Assembly (NCBI RefSeq): GCF_000143765.1
Contig: NZ_GL379772.1
Coordinates: 1-64,000, forward strand
Source of the DNA: Sphingobacterium spiritivorum ATCC 33861
GTDB lineage: Bacteria; Bacteroidota; Bacteroidia; Sphingobacteriales; Sphingobacteriaceae
Direction: 5' to 3'
Length of the DNA: 64,000 nucleotides
Of the stretch, positions 9,298-16,770 are shown one piece after another (position 1 is the first letter of the stretch; each line of letters opens with the position of its first letter). A model generated the notes under the pieces. It was not told where the DNA came from and searched no databases. It worked only from the letters and a program-made list of their open reading frames with translations. The position numbers and the translations under genes are program-made.

Positions 9298-9422
9298 TAG
9301 AGCTTTTCTTAAAATTCTTGCTACTCCTGGTGCATTATACATCGTTGAACGCTTAAACTTTAAATCTTCTTCTAACAATTCCTCAAAAAGTCCAACCTTT
9401 AACAGATCTGGTTTTATTCTTC

Positions 9423-9728
9423 TTATTCCAAATAGCTTATATTTATAGCTTTGTTTAGATCAGACAAAGTAAGCTGCTTATATTCCTTCGGCTTTTTACC
9501 TGTCAAAAAACGAAAAAGACTTGGTAATATCCAATCACCTTCACTGGGAAAGTAATCGGTAAAGCAGAATCTGGAAAGATCTACTTTGAACTGCTCTTCG
9601 AAACAATTCAATAATTCAATTGCATCATCGCCATAGATATTTAGATCGTGGTACAGCCTTACGTTTTCGTCGAGAGCTTTATCAGTAGAATTATATTCTT
9701 GTAATAAATCAATTAGTCTCGTATCCAT
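9423..9728 (-). CDS. DUF1493-family protein, likely immunity protein
   Basis: A 101-residue protein using the ATG at 9728, which overlaps the TAA of the preceding fragment in a TAATG junction; an ATG four codons earlier is also possible. The central motif DLNIYGDDAIELLNCFEEQF followed by VDLSRFCFTDYFPSEGDW is the recognisable core of DUF1493, a small acyl-carrier-like family often found beside contact-dependent or RHS toxins. Cytoplasmic, no signal peptide. Coupling to the RHS tip fragment just upstream suggests it is the cognate immunity gene of that displaced tip. Confidence 0.7.
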   Translation of the reverse strand: MDTRLIDLLQEYNSTDKALDENVRLYHDLNIYGDDAIELLNCFEEQFKVDLSRFCFTDYFPSEGDWILPSLFRFLTGKKPKEYKQLTLSDLNKAINISYLE

Positions 9729-10015
9729 TATTTGAACCATTTTGTATCATGCTTTCCATACCATTTACTTAGACCATAATGTTTACCAAGCTCATAACTT
9801 ACGCCTGTAATAGTAATAACCCATCCGGCATATTGTACTACACGGCCTACAGCTGCCCCCAGTCCTATGGTTTCAAGCGCTCTGTGTAGTAGACCTTTGG
9901 CTTTCAACTTATAAGTACCAAGACACCCTGAACAACCAGATCTATCCATCTCAACGACTTTGAATCTACAGATGTCCATGCGCCTGCAGCTACTCCTCCT
10001 GTTTTTATTAGCCAA
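9728..10015 (-). pseudogene. C-terminal fragment of a displaced RHS toxin tip
   Basis: The frame ends in IGLGAAVGRVVQYAGWVITI and ELGKHYGLSKWYGKHDTKWF, a glycine-rich hydrophobic stretch and basic tail of the kind that closes RHS-type tips. It has no ATG at its beginning: it opens with a TTG and the frame continues upstream into the neighbouring gene, so it looks truncated rather than a complete small gene. Four Cys residues in the first 31 positions may be a metal site or chance. The DUF1493 gene follows with a one-base overlap, keeping the usual tip-immunity order. Confidence 0.5.
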
Positions 10016-10049
10016 TTCCCAGATTATCGGAAAGTAATTACAATATTTA

Positions 10050-10424
10050 TCATTTCCATTTCACTACTATATCACTTCCACAAATAATATCTATTATATT
10101 GTTAATATTTCCTATCGAATAGTGTTTCAGTCCCCAATCCTCAAACATTTCCCTACTTTCCATATGAAACCATTTTAAATAACTGGAATTATCAGAGGCT
10201 ACAAATCTCCTATAGGATGGGTTTTCATATAATGTTTTTAATCGAGCTCCCTCATCAACAACCCGGTACGCCATTACTCCTTTAATTTTAAATTCTAATA
10301 CTTTATTATCCTCCATTTCTGCTAACCGAATGGTTAATATACCTTTACTATCCGATAAACACACAAAATACAAATCTTTAGGAATTGGAGTAATAATAGG
10401 TTCCCATTTTATAAAATCATTCAT
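10050..10424 (-). CDS. Small cytoplasmic protein of unknown function, immunity candidate
   Basis: A 124-residue protein started at the ATG at 10424; the frame extends to an ATG at 10502, but the upstream 26 residues are low-complexity and Lys/Ile-rich. The sequence (FIKWEPIITPIPKDLYFVCL, MAYRVVDEGARLKTLYENP, WFHMESREMFEDWGLKHYSI) has no motif I recognise and no signal peptide. Its position among displaced RHS tips suggests an orphan immunity protein. That is inference from context only. Confidence 0.5.
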   Translation of the reverse strand: MNDFIKWEPIITPIPKDLYFVCLSDSKGILTIRLAEMEDNKVLEFKIKGVMAYRVVDEGARLKTLYENPSYRRFVASDNSSYLKWFHMESREMFEDWGLKHYSIGNINNIIDIICGSDIVVKWK

Positions 10425-10599
10425 AATAAAGTGGATTGAATTGATTTGTAATGTCAAATTCAGTTTTTTTTTGTGTATTTTGAATTCCTGTATAAAATTC
10501 AATTAGAACATATTGATTTGGTAACAAAAATATTGTCTTTACCTTATAAACAGGAGCTTTTACAGATAAAATCTCTATTTTTCTAAATCCAACCTTCAC
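10417..10599 (-). CDS. Possible 60-residue ORF upstream of the preceding gene (doubtful)
   Basis: A short frame from the ATG at 10599 that ends 8 bases inside the start of the 10050-10424 gene, as a translationally coupled leader or the tail of a lost tip would. The sequence (VYKVKTIFLLPNQYVLIEFY) is strand-rich without a known motif. It may equally be a remnant or a chance ORF. Confidence 0.25.
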   Translation of the reverse strand: MKVGFRKIEILSVKAPVYKVKTIFLLPNQYVLIEFYTGIQNTQKKTEFDITNQFNPLYYE

Positions 10600-10988
10600 T
10601 TTCTTTTTTATTATTTTGTATTTATAAGGATTATTATTAATACTATTTTTTGTAATTAACTACCTATCTATTTTAACTTCCGTGTCAATGCTATAACCAT
10701 CAGACGTTGGTGAAGACATTCTTAGGTGTATTTTTGTACAAATAAAACAAAAGTTACAAGAAGAAAAATAGATGTAAGAATTATGATATTTCTTTCATTA
10801 CCTAACAGTTTACTAATACTTTATTCCTACGTTATTTATATGACCAGTAGTAACTGAGTTTCCATTTTGTATATGTAACGGTGTTTCCTCCAACTTAAAT
10901 ATACCACGTAAATAAACCGATACTTTTAATAAAAAGCCGACCGTCTCTTATAGACATCAGTGTATGTGAAAACTACATATGTATTCTA
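10600..10988. other. AT-rich intergenic stretch in the immunity graveyard
   Basis: About 390 bases without a convincing frame on either strand. No terminator, tRNA or recognisable repeat was seen. It separates the 10050-10424 gene from the 221-residue secreted protein and could carry a promoter for the downstream genes or be decayed RHS DNA. Confidence 0.4.
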
Positions 10989-11654
10989 TCAAAGACTTGC
11001 TCTTATTCCTTTCTCGACTAAAATCATATCCCACCATTTAACAGTACCTTGATTTAAATATCTTACAACTTTATTATTATACCAATTTATTTTTCCTTTA
11101 GTTTCCAATTCATTTTCAAGCAGTTTATACCACATCTTATATCTCCGAGCCATATGACTTACCTTTTCAGGATTACTATTTACTTCTTTCATAGTTTTAC
11201 TATCAAACATTACCGGGAAAGTAGATATTTTATGAAGCCCTGCATTAAATACTAATCTATTGATAGCAAACATAGCATCAACAGCTATTGTATAATTTTT
11301 ACTTTTAGGCTCAGGCATATCTTGAAAATCTAACTGAGTAGAATTAATATAATATTTTTTTACATCTTGACAAGAAAGAGAAATGTCCTCAAAACACGGA
11401 ATCAATTGCTTCATTACCTCCAAAACGTCTTGATCATTGATATTTTTCTCAAAAACACTTTGCATAAAATAATCTTTAGTTTCTCTGATATATTTTTCTG
11501 ATCCCTTGGTTATATTTATTCGGAGAAAATAACCTTCTTTATTTATATTACATTTAACTTTTTCGACTACAACATTTGCTTTTTGACCATAAACCCTGAA
11601 TTGACACAATATGCATATAAACAGTAGGATATATATATAATATTTTTTCATCAT
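10989..11654 (-). CDS. Secreted protein of unknown function, immunity candidate for the orphan RHS tip
   Basis: A 221-residue protein with a signal peptide (KYYIYILLFICILCQFRVYG, ending YGQ) and no lipobox in the right place. The mature protein is largely helical (YFMQSVFEKNINDQDVLEVM, HMARRYKMWYKLLENELETK) with a Cys pair around residues 96-103. Its start overlaps the last base of the orphan RHS tip gene in a TAATG junction, the standard tip-immunity arrangement. No known family was recognised. Export suggests that the toxin it would neutralise acts in, or passes through, the periplasm. Confidence 0.6.
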   Translation of the reverse strand: MMKKYYIYILLFICILCQFRVYGQKANVVVEKVKCNINKEGYFLRINITKGSEKYIRETKDYFMQSVFEKNINDQDVLEVMKQLIPCFEDISLSCQDVKKYYINSTQLDFQDMPEPKSKNYTIAVDAMFAINRLVFNAGLHKISTFPVMFDSKTMKEVNSNPEKVSHMARRYKMWYKLLENELETKGKINWYNNKVVRYLNQGTVKWWDMILVEKGIRASL

Positions 11655-12703
11655 TACTTTAAATAATTATTAATTAACCTATTAATTTCACTCCAAAAAT
11701 CACTACTAGACATCCCTTTTAAAGTAGAAAGATCAACTGATATTCCGTTATATTGCTTTTGTGGCCGCTTATCTTGATATGGAATAAACGATCTATTTTC
11801 TAAATCACGTCCATCTTTTGTTGCCGCCATGTCAAAATTCCATCCACGATAGACTCCATAATACCCATGATCACCTTCCCACATAGAAAAATTTCGTTTA
11901 AATATATGCGCATAGCTTCGATCTCCATTCAATTTTTCCAAAAAACCATCAGATAAAAAATTAAACTTTGCAGAATAAGCTGTTTCTTCAGTATTGTAAT
12001 TTACAGAAATACCTTCTTCTGCTAAAATTTGTTCCAAAAAAAGTGTAGCTTGATATTCATCTTTAGCCTTATCATATATAGGAAGATAAAATTCACCACC
12101 AGTAAGGACAAAACCATAACAATTTGAAGACATATCCAAAGTCTGTCCATCTTCTACTGGGTATTTTGATGTCCCTTGACCAATAAGGCGCCACGCTTCG
12201 ACATCTGTTCCTTGATTAGTTTTTATTGTAAAAACGGCATATAATGCTCCATTCATTTCCTCATGTTTAATCCTTCCATTCTCAATTTTTGGAGTAGCAA
12301 TGATTCTACCATACTGATCAACAATAAAGTTCCCATCTTTATCAATAAATTTGATAGGATTTCCTAATGCATATCCATAAGGAGAAGTTTCTCTATACAC
12401 CTCATTAAATTTATCCACCACATTCCATCTTCCAATCACTGGATCATCCGCCAATAGGCGGACAGGTGTCATCTGTCTCCGTAGTCCAGTTGGCCACCTA
12501 GCTCTTCCTGCTTCTCTTTTCCAACACTTGTCCACCACTGGCTGATAAGAATACTTATTATTTCCATATACAGGATTTGGAGATTTCTGTAATCCGCCAG
12601 CTGGCGGATAGTAATCATCTCTTTGTAAGACCTCTACAGTATTAGGATTTCGGTAGATTGTAACTCTAACAACTTGTTCCGATACTTTTGTCATCAGATT
12701 CAT
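11654..12703 (-). CDS. Orphan RHS tip with damaged core remnant, papain-like candidate toxin
   Basis: A 349-residue frame whose first ~110 residues are a short remnant of the RHS core: VTIYRNPNT, VEVLQRDDYYP, LQKSPNPVYGNNKY and DPVIGRWNVVD match the complete RHS gene upstream. Between these blocks the core is altered by palindromic insertions (see 12447-12462 and 12593-12608), so the normal YGARFYDP stretch is lost. The tip after FIDKDGN has SSNCYGFVLTGG and later YAHIFKRNFSMWEGDHGYYG, compatible with a Cys-His papain-like or NlpC-type fold; that is inferred from motif only. It lacks a signal peptide or shell, so it is probably a silent cassette reachable by recombination with the core. Confidence 0.65.
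   Translation of the reverse strand: MNLMTKVSEQVVRVTIYRNPNTVEVLQRDDYYPPAGGLQKSPNPVYGNNKYSYQPVVDKCWKREAGRARWPTGLRRQMTPVRLLADDPVIGRWNVVDKFNEVYRETSPYGYALGNPIKFIDKDGNFIVDQYGRIIATPKIENGRIKHEEMNGALYAVFTIKTNQGTDVEAWRLIGQGTSKYPVEDGQTLDMSSNCYGFVLTGGEFYLPIYDKAKDEYQATLFLEQILAEEGISVNYNTEETAYSAKFNFLSDGFLEKLNGDRSYAHIFKRNFSMWEGDHGYYGVYRGWNFDMAATKDGRDLENRSFIPYQDKRPQKQYNGISVDLSTLKGMSSSDFWSEINRLINNYLK
12447..12462. repeat. Short palindromic insertion, TCCGCC-N4-GGCGGA
   Basis: TCCGCCAATAGGCGGA, 6-bp arms around a 4-base loop, sits in the orphan RHS core remnant where the intact core at 13981 reads differently. A second smaller inverted pair (GACAG...CTGTC) follows directly, so the inserted piece is a nested hairpin. 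Confidence 0.75.
12531..12546. repeat. Degenerate copy of the same palindrome
   Basis: TCCACCACTGGCTGAT resembles TCCGCCAGCTGGCGGA with four mismatches. It lies in another segment of the orphan core that is replaced relative to the intact RHS gene. The call rests on its location and partial match, and is tentative. Confidence 0.35.
12593..12608. repeat. Perfect 16-bp palindrome inserted in RHS core remnant
   Basis: TCCGCCAGCTGGCGGA is a perfect palindrome. It replaces about 10 bases of the intact core around 14071-14081, changing the protein from YYPFGLQ to YYPPAGGLQ while keeping the frame. Confidence 0.8.
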
Positions 12704-12716
12704 TATTTATTAAGAT

Positions 12717-13160
12717 TTAAAATTCTATCTTTATGCCAAAAACACAAGTATCACCTCTTACATCAAATTGATTATTTTTTATTTCTTTTAAAGATCTAAA
12801 AGACTCTTCTAAAAAAGGTTTAAACCTTACCATATTATCATAATCTTTTCTATAGCCTACTGTATCAATACCATGGTAGTAATCAACTTCCTCTTTATTT
12901 TCTTCTTTAGATTTCACTAGTAGTTTCATTATCTCAACTTTAACGATTTCACTAGTATTAGTTACTATCTTACTCTCCAATATTGCATATCCAGTAATTG
13001 AGTTACCACCTAAGCTATCGGGTAATTTTAATAAACGTTTCTTAACAAATGTTTCAGTTGAAACTTTATTGTTTATCGATGACGAAACTTTATATTTTTG
13101 ACTATAACATGAGACTACTAAGATGAAGGGTATTAGTGAAAATAATACATTTTTTTTCAT
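12717..13160 (-). CDS. Lipoprotein, candidate immunity protein for the metallopeptidase tip
   Basis: A 147-residue protein starting 2 bp after the RHS stop codon, in the canonical immunity position. The leader MKKNVLFSLIPFILVVSC carries a lipobox (lipid Cys18). The mature part, with ITGYAILESKIVTNTSEIVK and a final GDTCVFGIKIEF strand, weakly resembles a TonB C-terminal-like alpha/beta fold, a similarity I would not rely on. Membrane anchoring on the periplasmic side fits protection against a toxin delivered to the periplasm. Specific neutralisation of the HExxH tip is inferred from adjacency. Confidence 0.65.
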   Translation of the reverse strand: MKKNVLFSLIPFILVVSCYSQKYKVSSSINNKVSTETFVKKRLLKLPDSLGGNSITGYAILESKIVTNTSEIVKVEIMKLLVKSKEENKEEVDYYHGIDTVGYRKDYDNMVRFKPFLEESFRSLKEIKNNQFDVRGDTCVFGIKIEF

Positions 13161-13162
13161 AT

Positions 13163-16100
13163 TTACTTTATTAATGGATAAAAGGACTTTATTAATGGAT
13201 TTTGTGTTACAGGAACTGGGGCACCATAACCATATTTTCCATCTTGGTTTGCAGTGCTTCCTCCTCGAAAATTGTCAACGGCTTTTTTAAACATATTAAC
13301 ATCAAAAGAGGGTGCATACATTAGACCTGACATAGATTCCTCATATATTTTACCAGCAACAGTACTGGTTCCCCAAGGCATAGATGAAAACCCCATGTCA
13401 TTATTCATCATATAGTTTTGATAGATAGATCTACCAAATAAATATGCTTCTACTTCATTACTAACGCGATTATTCTGTCCATTTTCATATTGATATCCAT
13501 GAAAAAGTTCATGTGAAACGTTCTCCAACAATCTGTATTCATTAGATTTAAGTGCATTGCCTGCTAAAATATCTCCTCCACCACTCTCATTTCTTTTAAA
13601 AGCCGCTTCAGCTTGATCAATTAAATTACCTTTTCTATCTCTAGGAAGTTCATTCTTGAAATTAAAAAAGTTATCAGATGAAATTATTGATTCTAAAAGT
13701 TTTTCTCCCATCTGCACTGTGTTCATTCTATTAAGAGCCATCACAATTGATGCTACAAACTGATTTCTTCCTTGATAATCCATTCCCGCAGAATACTGTA
13801 TTTTTTGGTCATCACCATTTTCATCTTGATAATAAATCCAAATTTCCTTTCCATTCGGATCAATAAATTTAATGCTATTATTCGCCGCATAAACATATGG
13901 TGATATAGAAATATATTTCTCCGCCAACGGATCCACCACATTCCATCTTCCAATCACTGGATCATAGAATCTGGCTCCATAGTCCAGTTGTCCACCTAAC
14001 TCCTCCTGCTTCTCTTTGCCATTATAAAGATACTTATTATTTCCATATACCGGATTTGGGGATTTCTGTAAGCCAAACGGATAGTAATCATCTCTTTGTA
14101 AGACTTCCACTGCATTTGTATTCGGGTTCCGGTAGATGGTGGCTCTGACATTGCCCAGATGATCCGTCAGGTTGTAGCGGTAGCTGTATGTGCCGTTTGC
14201 ATTCCGGTAGGCTACGCCTTCTGCGGTATGGATCAACTCGATTACTCCGTTCTGGTATTCTATTCCGCCGGCATAATCCCGCTGTCCGCTGGTGCTGGCT
14301 GTTTTACGAAGCTTATTGCCTGCTGCATCATACAGGTAGGTAATCGTGTTCCCTCCTCCTGTCACCTGTCGAGGTATATTCAGGTGGTTGTAGCTCAGAT
14401 TCATTCCCATACGGTCCGTCTTTGCATTGCCGTTTTCATCATAGCTGTAGCTGCCATTGATACCACCGGATACCGTATTCAACCTGTTGCCGGTATAAGT
14501 GTAGCTGATCCCGGATCCGTCACGGGTCAATTGGGTGATATTACCCATATCATCGTAGTTCAGTAATTCGGACATGCCCGATGTGGGGCTGCTTCCGTTG
14601 GTCAACCGGTTCAGTTTGTCATAACTGTATACAAAGTGTTGGTTGAGGGTTGTCGTCTGCCCCCATTGCTGTTCGGAGATATTGCCGTTCCATTGTGCAG
14701 CTGCTCCTTTGACCGGATCCTGATAACTGAGCTGCTGGCTGAAGTGGGGTGAGGTAGTGCTTGTCATCCAGCCCCGTTCATTGTACCGGTAGTCTGTCGT
14801 ATTCACCGGGTTATTTCCCTGCTGATCTGCGCCTACGGTCTTTGTCCTGAGCTGTCCGATTTCATTGTAACTGTTGGCCAATAAAGTGACTTCCGGTTGA
14901 CTGTTGAGCTGTTGTCTGCTGTTGACCAGACGGCCGACATGATCGTATTCGTTAGTTGTTGTTATGGTAGTGGTTTGTCCGTTAACGGTATGTCTGCGGG
15001 TGCTGCTTTCCAGTTCTCCGGTGAAGCTGTAGCTGTTGTCGGTGATATCTGTACCGCCGATATGGTTCTGACTCTTGCTCTGGATCACCCTTCCTTCCAG
15101 ATCATAATAGTGGGTGGTCAGCAGCATAGTACCTGTGCCCAGTGTGGTGGTTTTGGTGCCGGTCAATAAGGTCTTGACCCGTGCTCCGGAAGCCTGATTC
15201 CCTGTCGGAGCGCCAAAGCTGTTCTCCGGAAAGTCATACCGGTCGTAGTAGTGGATCGTATGGTAATACGCAATATTCGTCGGAAAGACAGCATTGGTAT
15301 ACCCCTGGTCTGTGGTTGTAGGATTTTCCCAGAGCCGGCCTATAGTCTGGCCATTGCTGTTGATCTGGGCAGTAAGCGTTACTGCACTCTCGGTACTGGT
15401 ATAGATACCGGTCATAATCACCCGGCCGAATGCATCGTATTTGCTGAACAGCCATTCTCCGGCTGCTCTGCGGTTGGCATCACGGCTCAGTACTACCTGG
15501 TCATTGTTATTATACACCAGCTCTTCTTTTCCTTTGCCGGGGATCTTTTTCTCTGTTAACCGTCTGCGTCCGTCATATTTATAACCATAGATGTATGCAT
15601 CGTAGTTGGGGTCTGCAGGATCTTCACTGAATGTGTTTACACTCACTGCAGGAGGGATCACATAGCGAAGGTCGCCGAAGTCATCGTAGACATAATGCGT
15701 CTCCAGTTTTTTGCTCTCTGTTTCCCAGACACGTTTCAATACCACTCTTCCATCGAAGTCTTTGTATTCTTCTACGGTGCCGCTTTTGCCACTGCTCCAG
15801 TTCTCATCTTTGATGGTGGTTTTGTACAGCCTGCCCGGTTGGTAATAAGTGGCAGTAGCGCCGTTTTCGGCTGCATTAAGCTGCCAGAGTTTCACATCAT
15901 TAGTTTCATTGGTGCCATAGTCTGTGCGGACGGTATGGCCTGAACTCAGCTGCCAGGATTCGCCGGGTGAGCCCTGAGCCTGTACCCGGTTCAGCGGACT
16001 GTTCTCAAACTGTGTCTCTGCATAGGGATAGCCTGTTTTCTTTACGGCTGCATCCCAGCCCACAGTGGGACTATAGAAATTCATCACATCCACTCCGGCT

Positions 16101-16594
16101 GTGGGTTTATAGCTGCCGTCCATACTTCCGGAAGTGGCATAGGGAAGGTATTTTTTGCTCTCTCTGCCAAAGCCGTCGTACTCTGTATGCTGCACAATGT
16201 CTTTGTGGGTAGGGGAAGCCATGACCTGTATACTCTGCAGTGGCCGGCCCAGGCCGTCAAAGTACTGGATACTCTGGTTTTCTTCTTCTACGGTGCGGGA
16301 CTGGGATAGGTTGGCTAATGTCACCCCTGCCTTGCGAAAGGTGCGCGTCAGGATGTAGTTCTGGTTTCCACTCGGCTGGGTTTGTAAAACAGGATGTGTC
16401 TGCAGGCTGCTGCTGGTATAGATCCGTACCGTACTGCCTGAAGGGATATGGAAGCCTGGCTTCAGGGTAATGCTGCCCTGGGCTTTGATCTGACTCTGGC
16501 CACTGTAGCTGGTCAGGATCAGATCTGTATTTTGTGCACTAACCGTTGATAGGGTTAATAGGGTTAATATCGTGGATAAAAGAGGTCTTTTCAT
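13163..16594 (-). CDS. DUF6443 and RHS-core protein with predicted HExxH metallopeptidase tip
   Basis: A 1143-residue polymorphic toxin. Order: signal peptide ending SAQ (residue 21); DUF6443 region (about 80-230, with QYFDGLGRPLQSIQVM and TEYDGFGRESKKYLPYA); YD/RHS repeats (about 290-830); the conserved core end (YNGKEKQEELGGQLDYGARF, DPVIGRWNVVDPLAEKY, ending FIDPNGKE near 920); then a variable tip. The tip contains HELFHGYQYE at 1028-1037, with Glu1047 and Glu1049 as possible third zinc ligands, resembling the M91/NleD type of effector peptidase. The core (about 14100-16594) is visibly GC-richer than the AT-rich tip, as in other RHS elements. It is 8 bp downstream of the shell component, and a lipoprotein immunity candidate follows. 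Confidence 0.88.
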   Translation of the reverse strand: MKRPLLSTILTLLTLSTVSAQNTDLILTSYSGQSQIKAQGSITLKPGFHIPSGSTVRIYTSSSLQTHPVLQTQPSGNQNYILTRTFRKAGVTLANLSQSRTVEEENQSIQYFDGLGRPLQSIQVMASPTHKDIVQHTEYDGFGRESKKYLPYATSGSMDGSYKPTAGVDVMNFYSPTVGWDAAVKKTGYPYAETQFENSPLNRVQAQGSPGESWQLSSGHTVRTDYGTNETNDVKLWQLNAAENGATATYYQPGRLYKTTIKDENWSSGKSGTVEEYKDFDGRVVLKRVWETESKKLETHYVYDDFGDLRYVIPPAVSVNTFSEDPADPNYDAYIYGYKYDGRRRLTEKKIPGKGKEELVYNNNDQVVLSRDANRRAAGEWLFSKYDAFGRVIMTGIYTSTESAVTLTAQINSNGQTIGRLWENPTTTDQGYTNAVFPTNIAYYHTIHYYDRYDFPENSFGAPTGNQASGARVKTLLTGTKTTTLGTGTMLLTTHYYDLEGRVIQSKSQNHIGGTDITDNSYSFTGELESSTRRHTVNGQTTTITTTNEYDHVGRLVNSRQQLNSQPEVTLLANSYNEIGQLRTKTVGADQQGNNPVNTTDYRYNERGWMTSTTSPHFSQQLSYQDPVKGAAAQWNGNISEQQWGQTTTLNQHFVYSYDKLNRLTNGSSPTSGMSELLNYDDMGNITQLTRDGSGISYTYTGNRLNTVSGGINGSYSYDENGNAKTDRMGMNLSYNHLNIPRQVTGGGNTITYLYDAAGNKLRKTASTSGQRDYAGGIEYQNGVIELIHTAEGVAYRNANGTYSYRYNLTDHLGNVRATIYRNPNTNAVEVLQRDDYYPFGLQKSPNPVYGNNKYLYNGKEKQEELGGQLDYGARFYDPVIGRWNVVDPLAEKYISISPYVYAANNSIKFIDPNGKEIWIYYQDENGDDQKIQYSAGMDYQGRNQFVASIVMALNRMNTVQMGEKLLESIISSDNFFNFKNELPRDRKGNLIDQAEAAFKRNESGGGDILAGNALKSNEYRLLENVSHELFHGYQYENGQNNRVSNEVEAYLFGRSIYQNYMMNNDMGFSSMPWGTSTVAGKIYEESMSGLMYAPSFDVNMFKKAVDNFRGGSTANQDGKYGYGAPVPVTQNPLIKSFYPLIK

Positions 16595-16770
16595 AATCGG
16601 ACTTATTGGGCACGGTAATGGTAATGGTAGCTTTGTCTGAGCTGCTGAAACTGATCCAGGACATGTTGCAACCGTTGCAGACCATCGTATTGATAATACT
16701 CTGTCTGCCCTCTGGCATCGGTCTTACTTGTCATGCCGACAAGGGGCTTGTAGGTATAGGAGGTGATCTG
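16241..16770. repeat. Direct repeat copy 2 (RHS gene junction)
   Basis: This is the partner of 1-530 in the same orientation. It covers the start of the complete DUF6443 gene, the 8-bp gene junction and the last ~55 codons of the upstream shell component. Confidence 0.9.

Noticed and set aside
14159-16470. Several plus-strand ORFs opposite the RHS core (for example 14159-14566)
   Set aside because: These are shadows of the GC-rich core: composition is Cys/Ser-rich, there is no similarity to known proteins, and they lie antisense to a clear coding frame.
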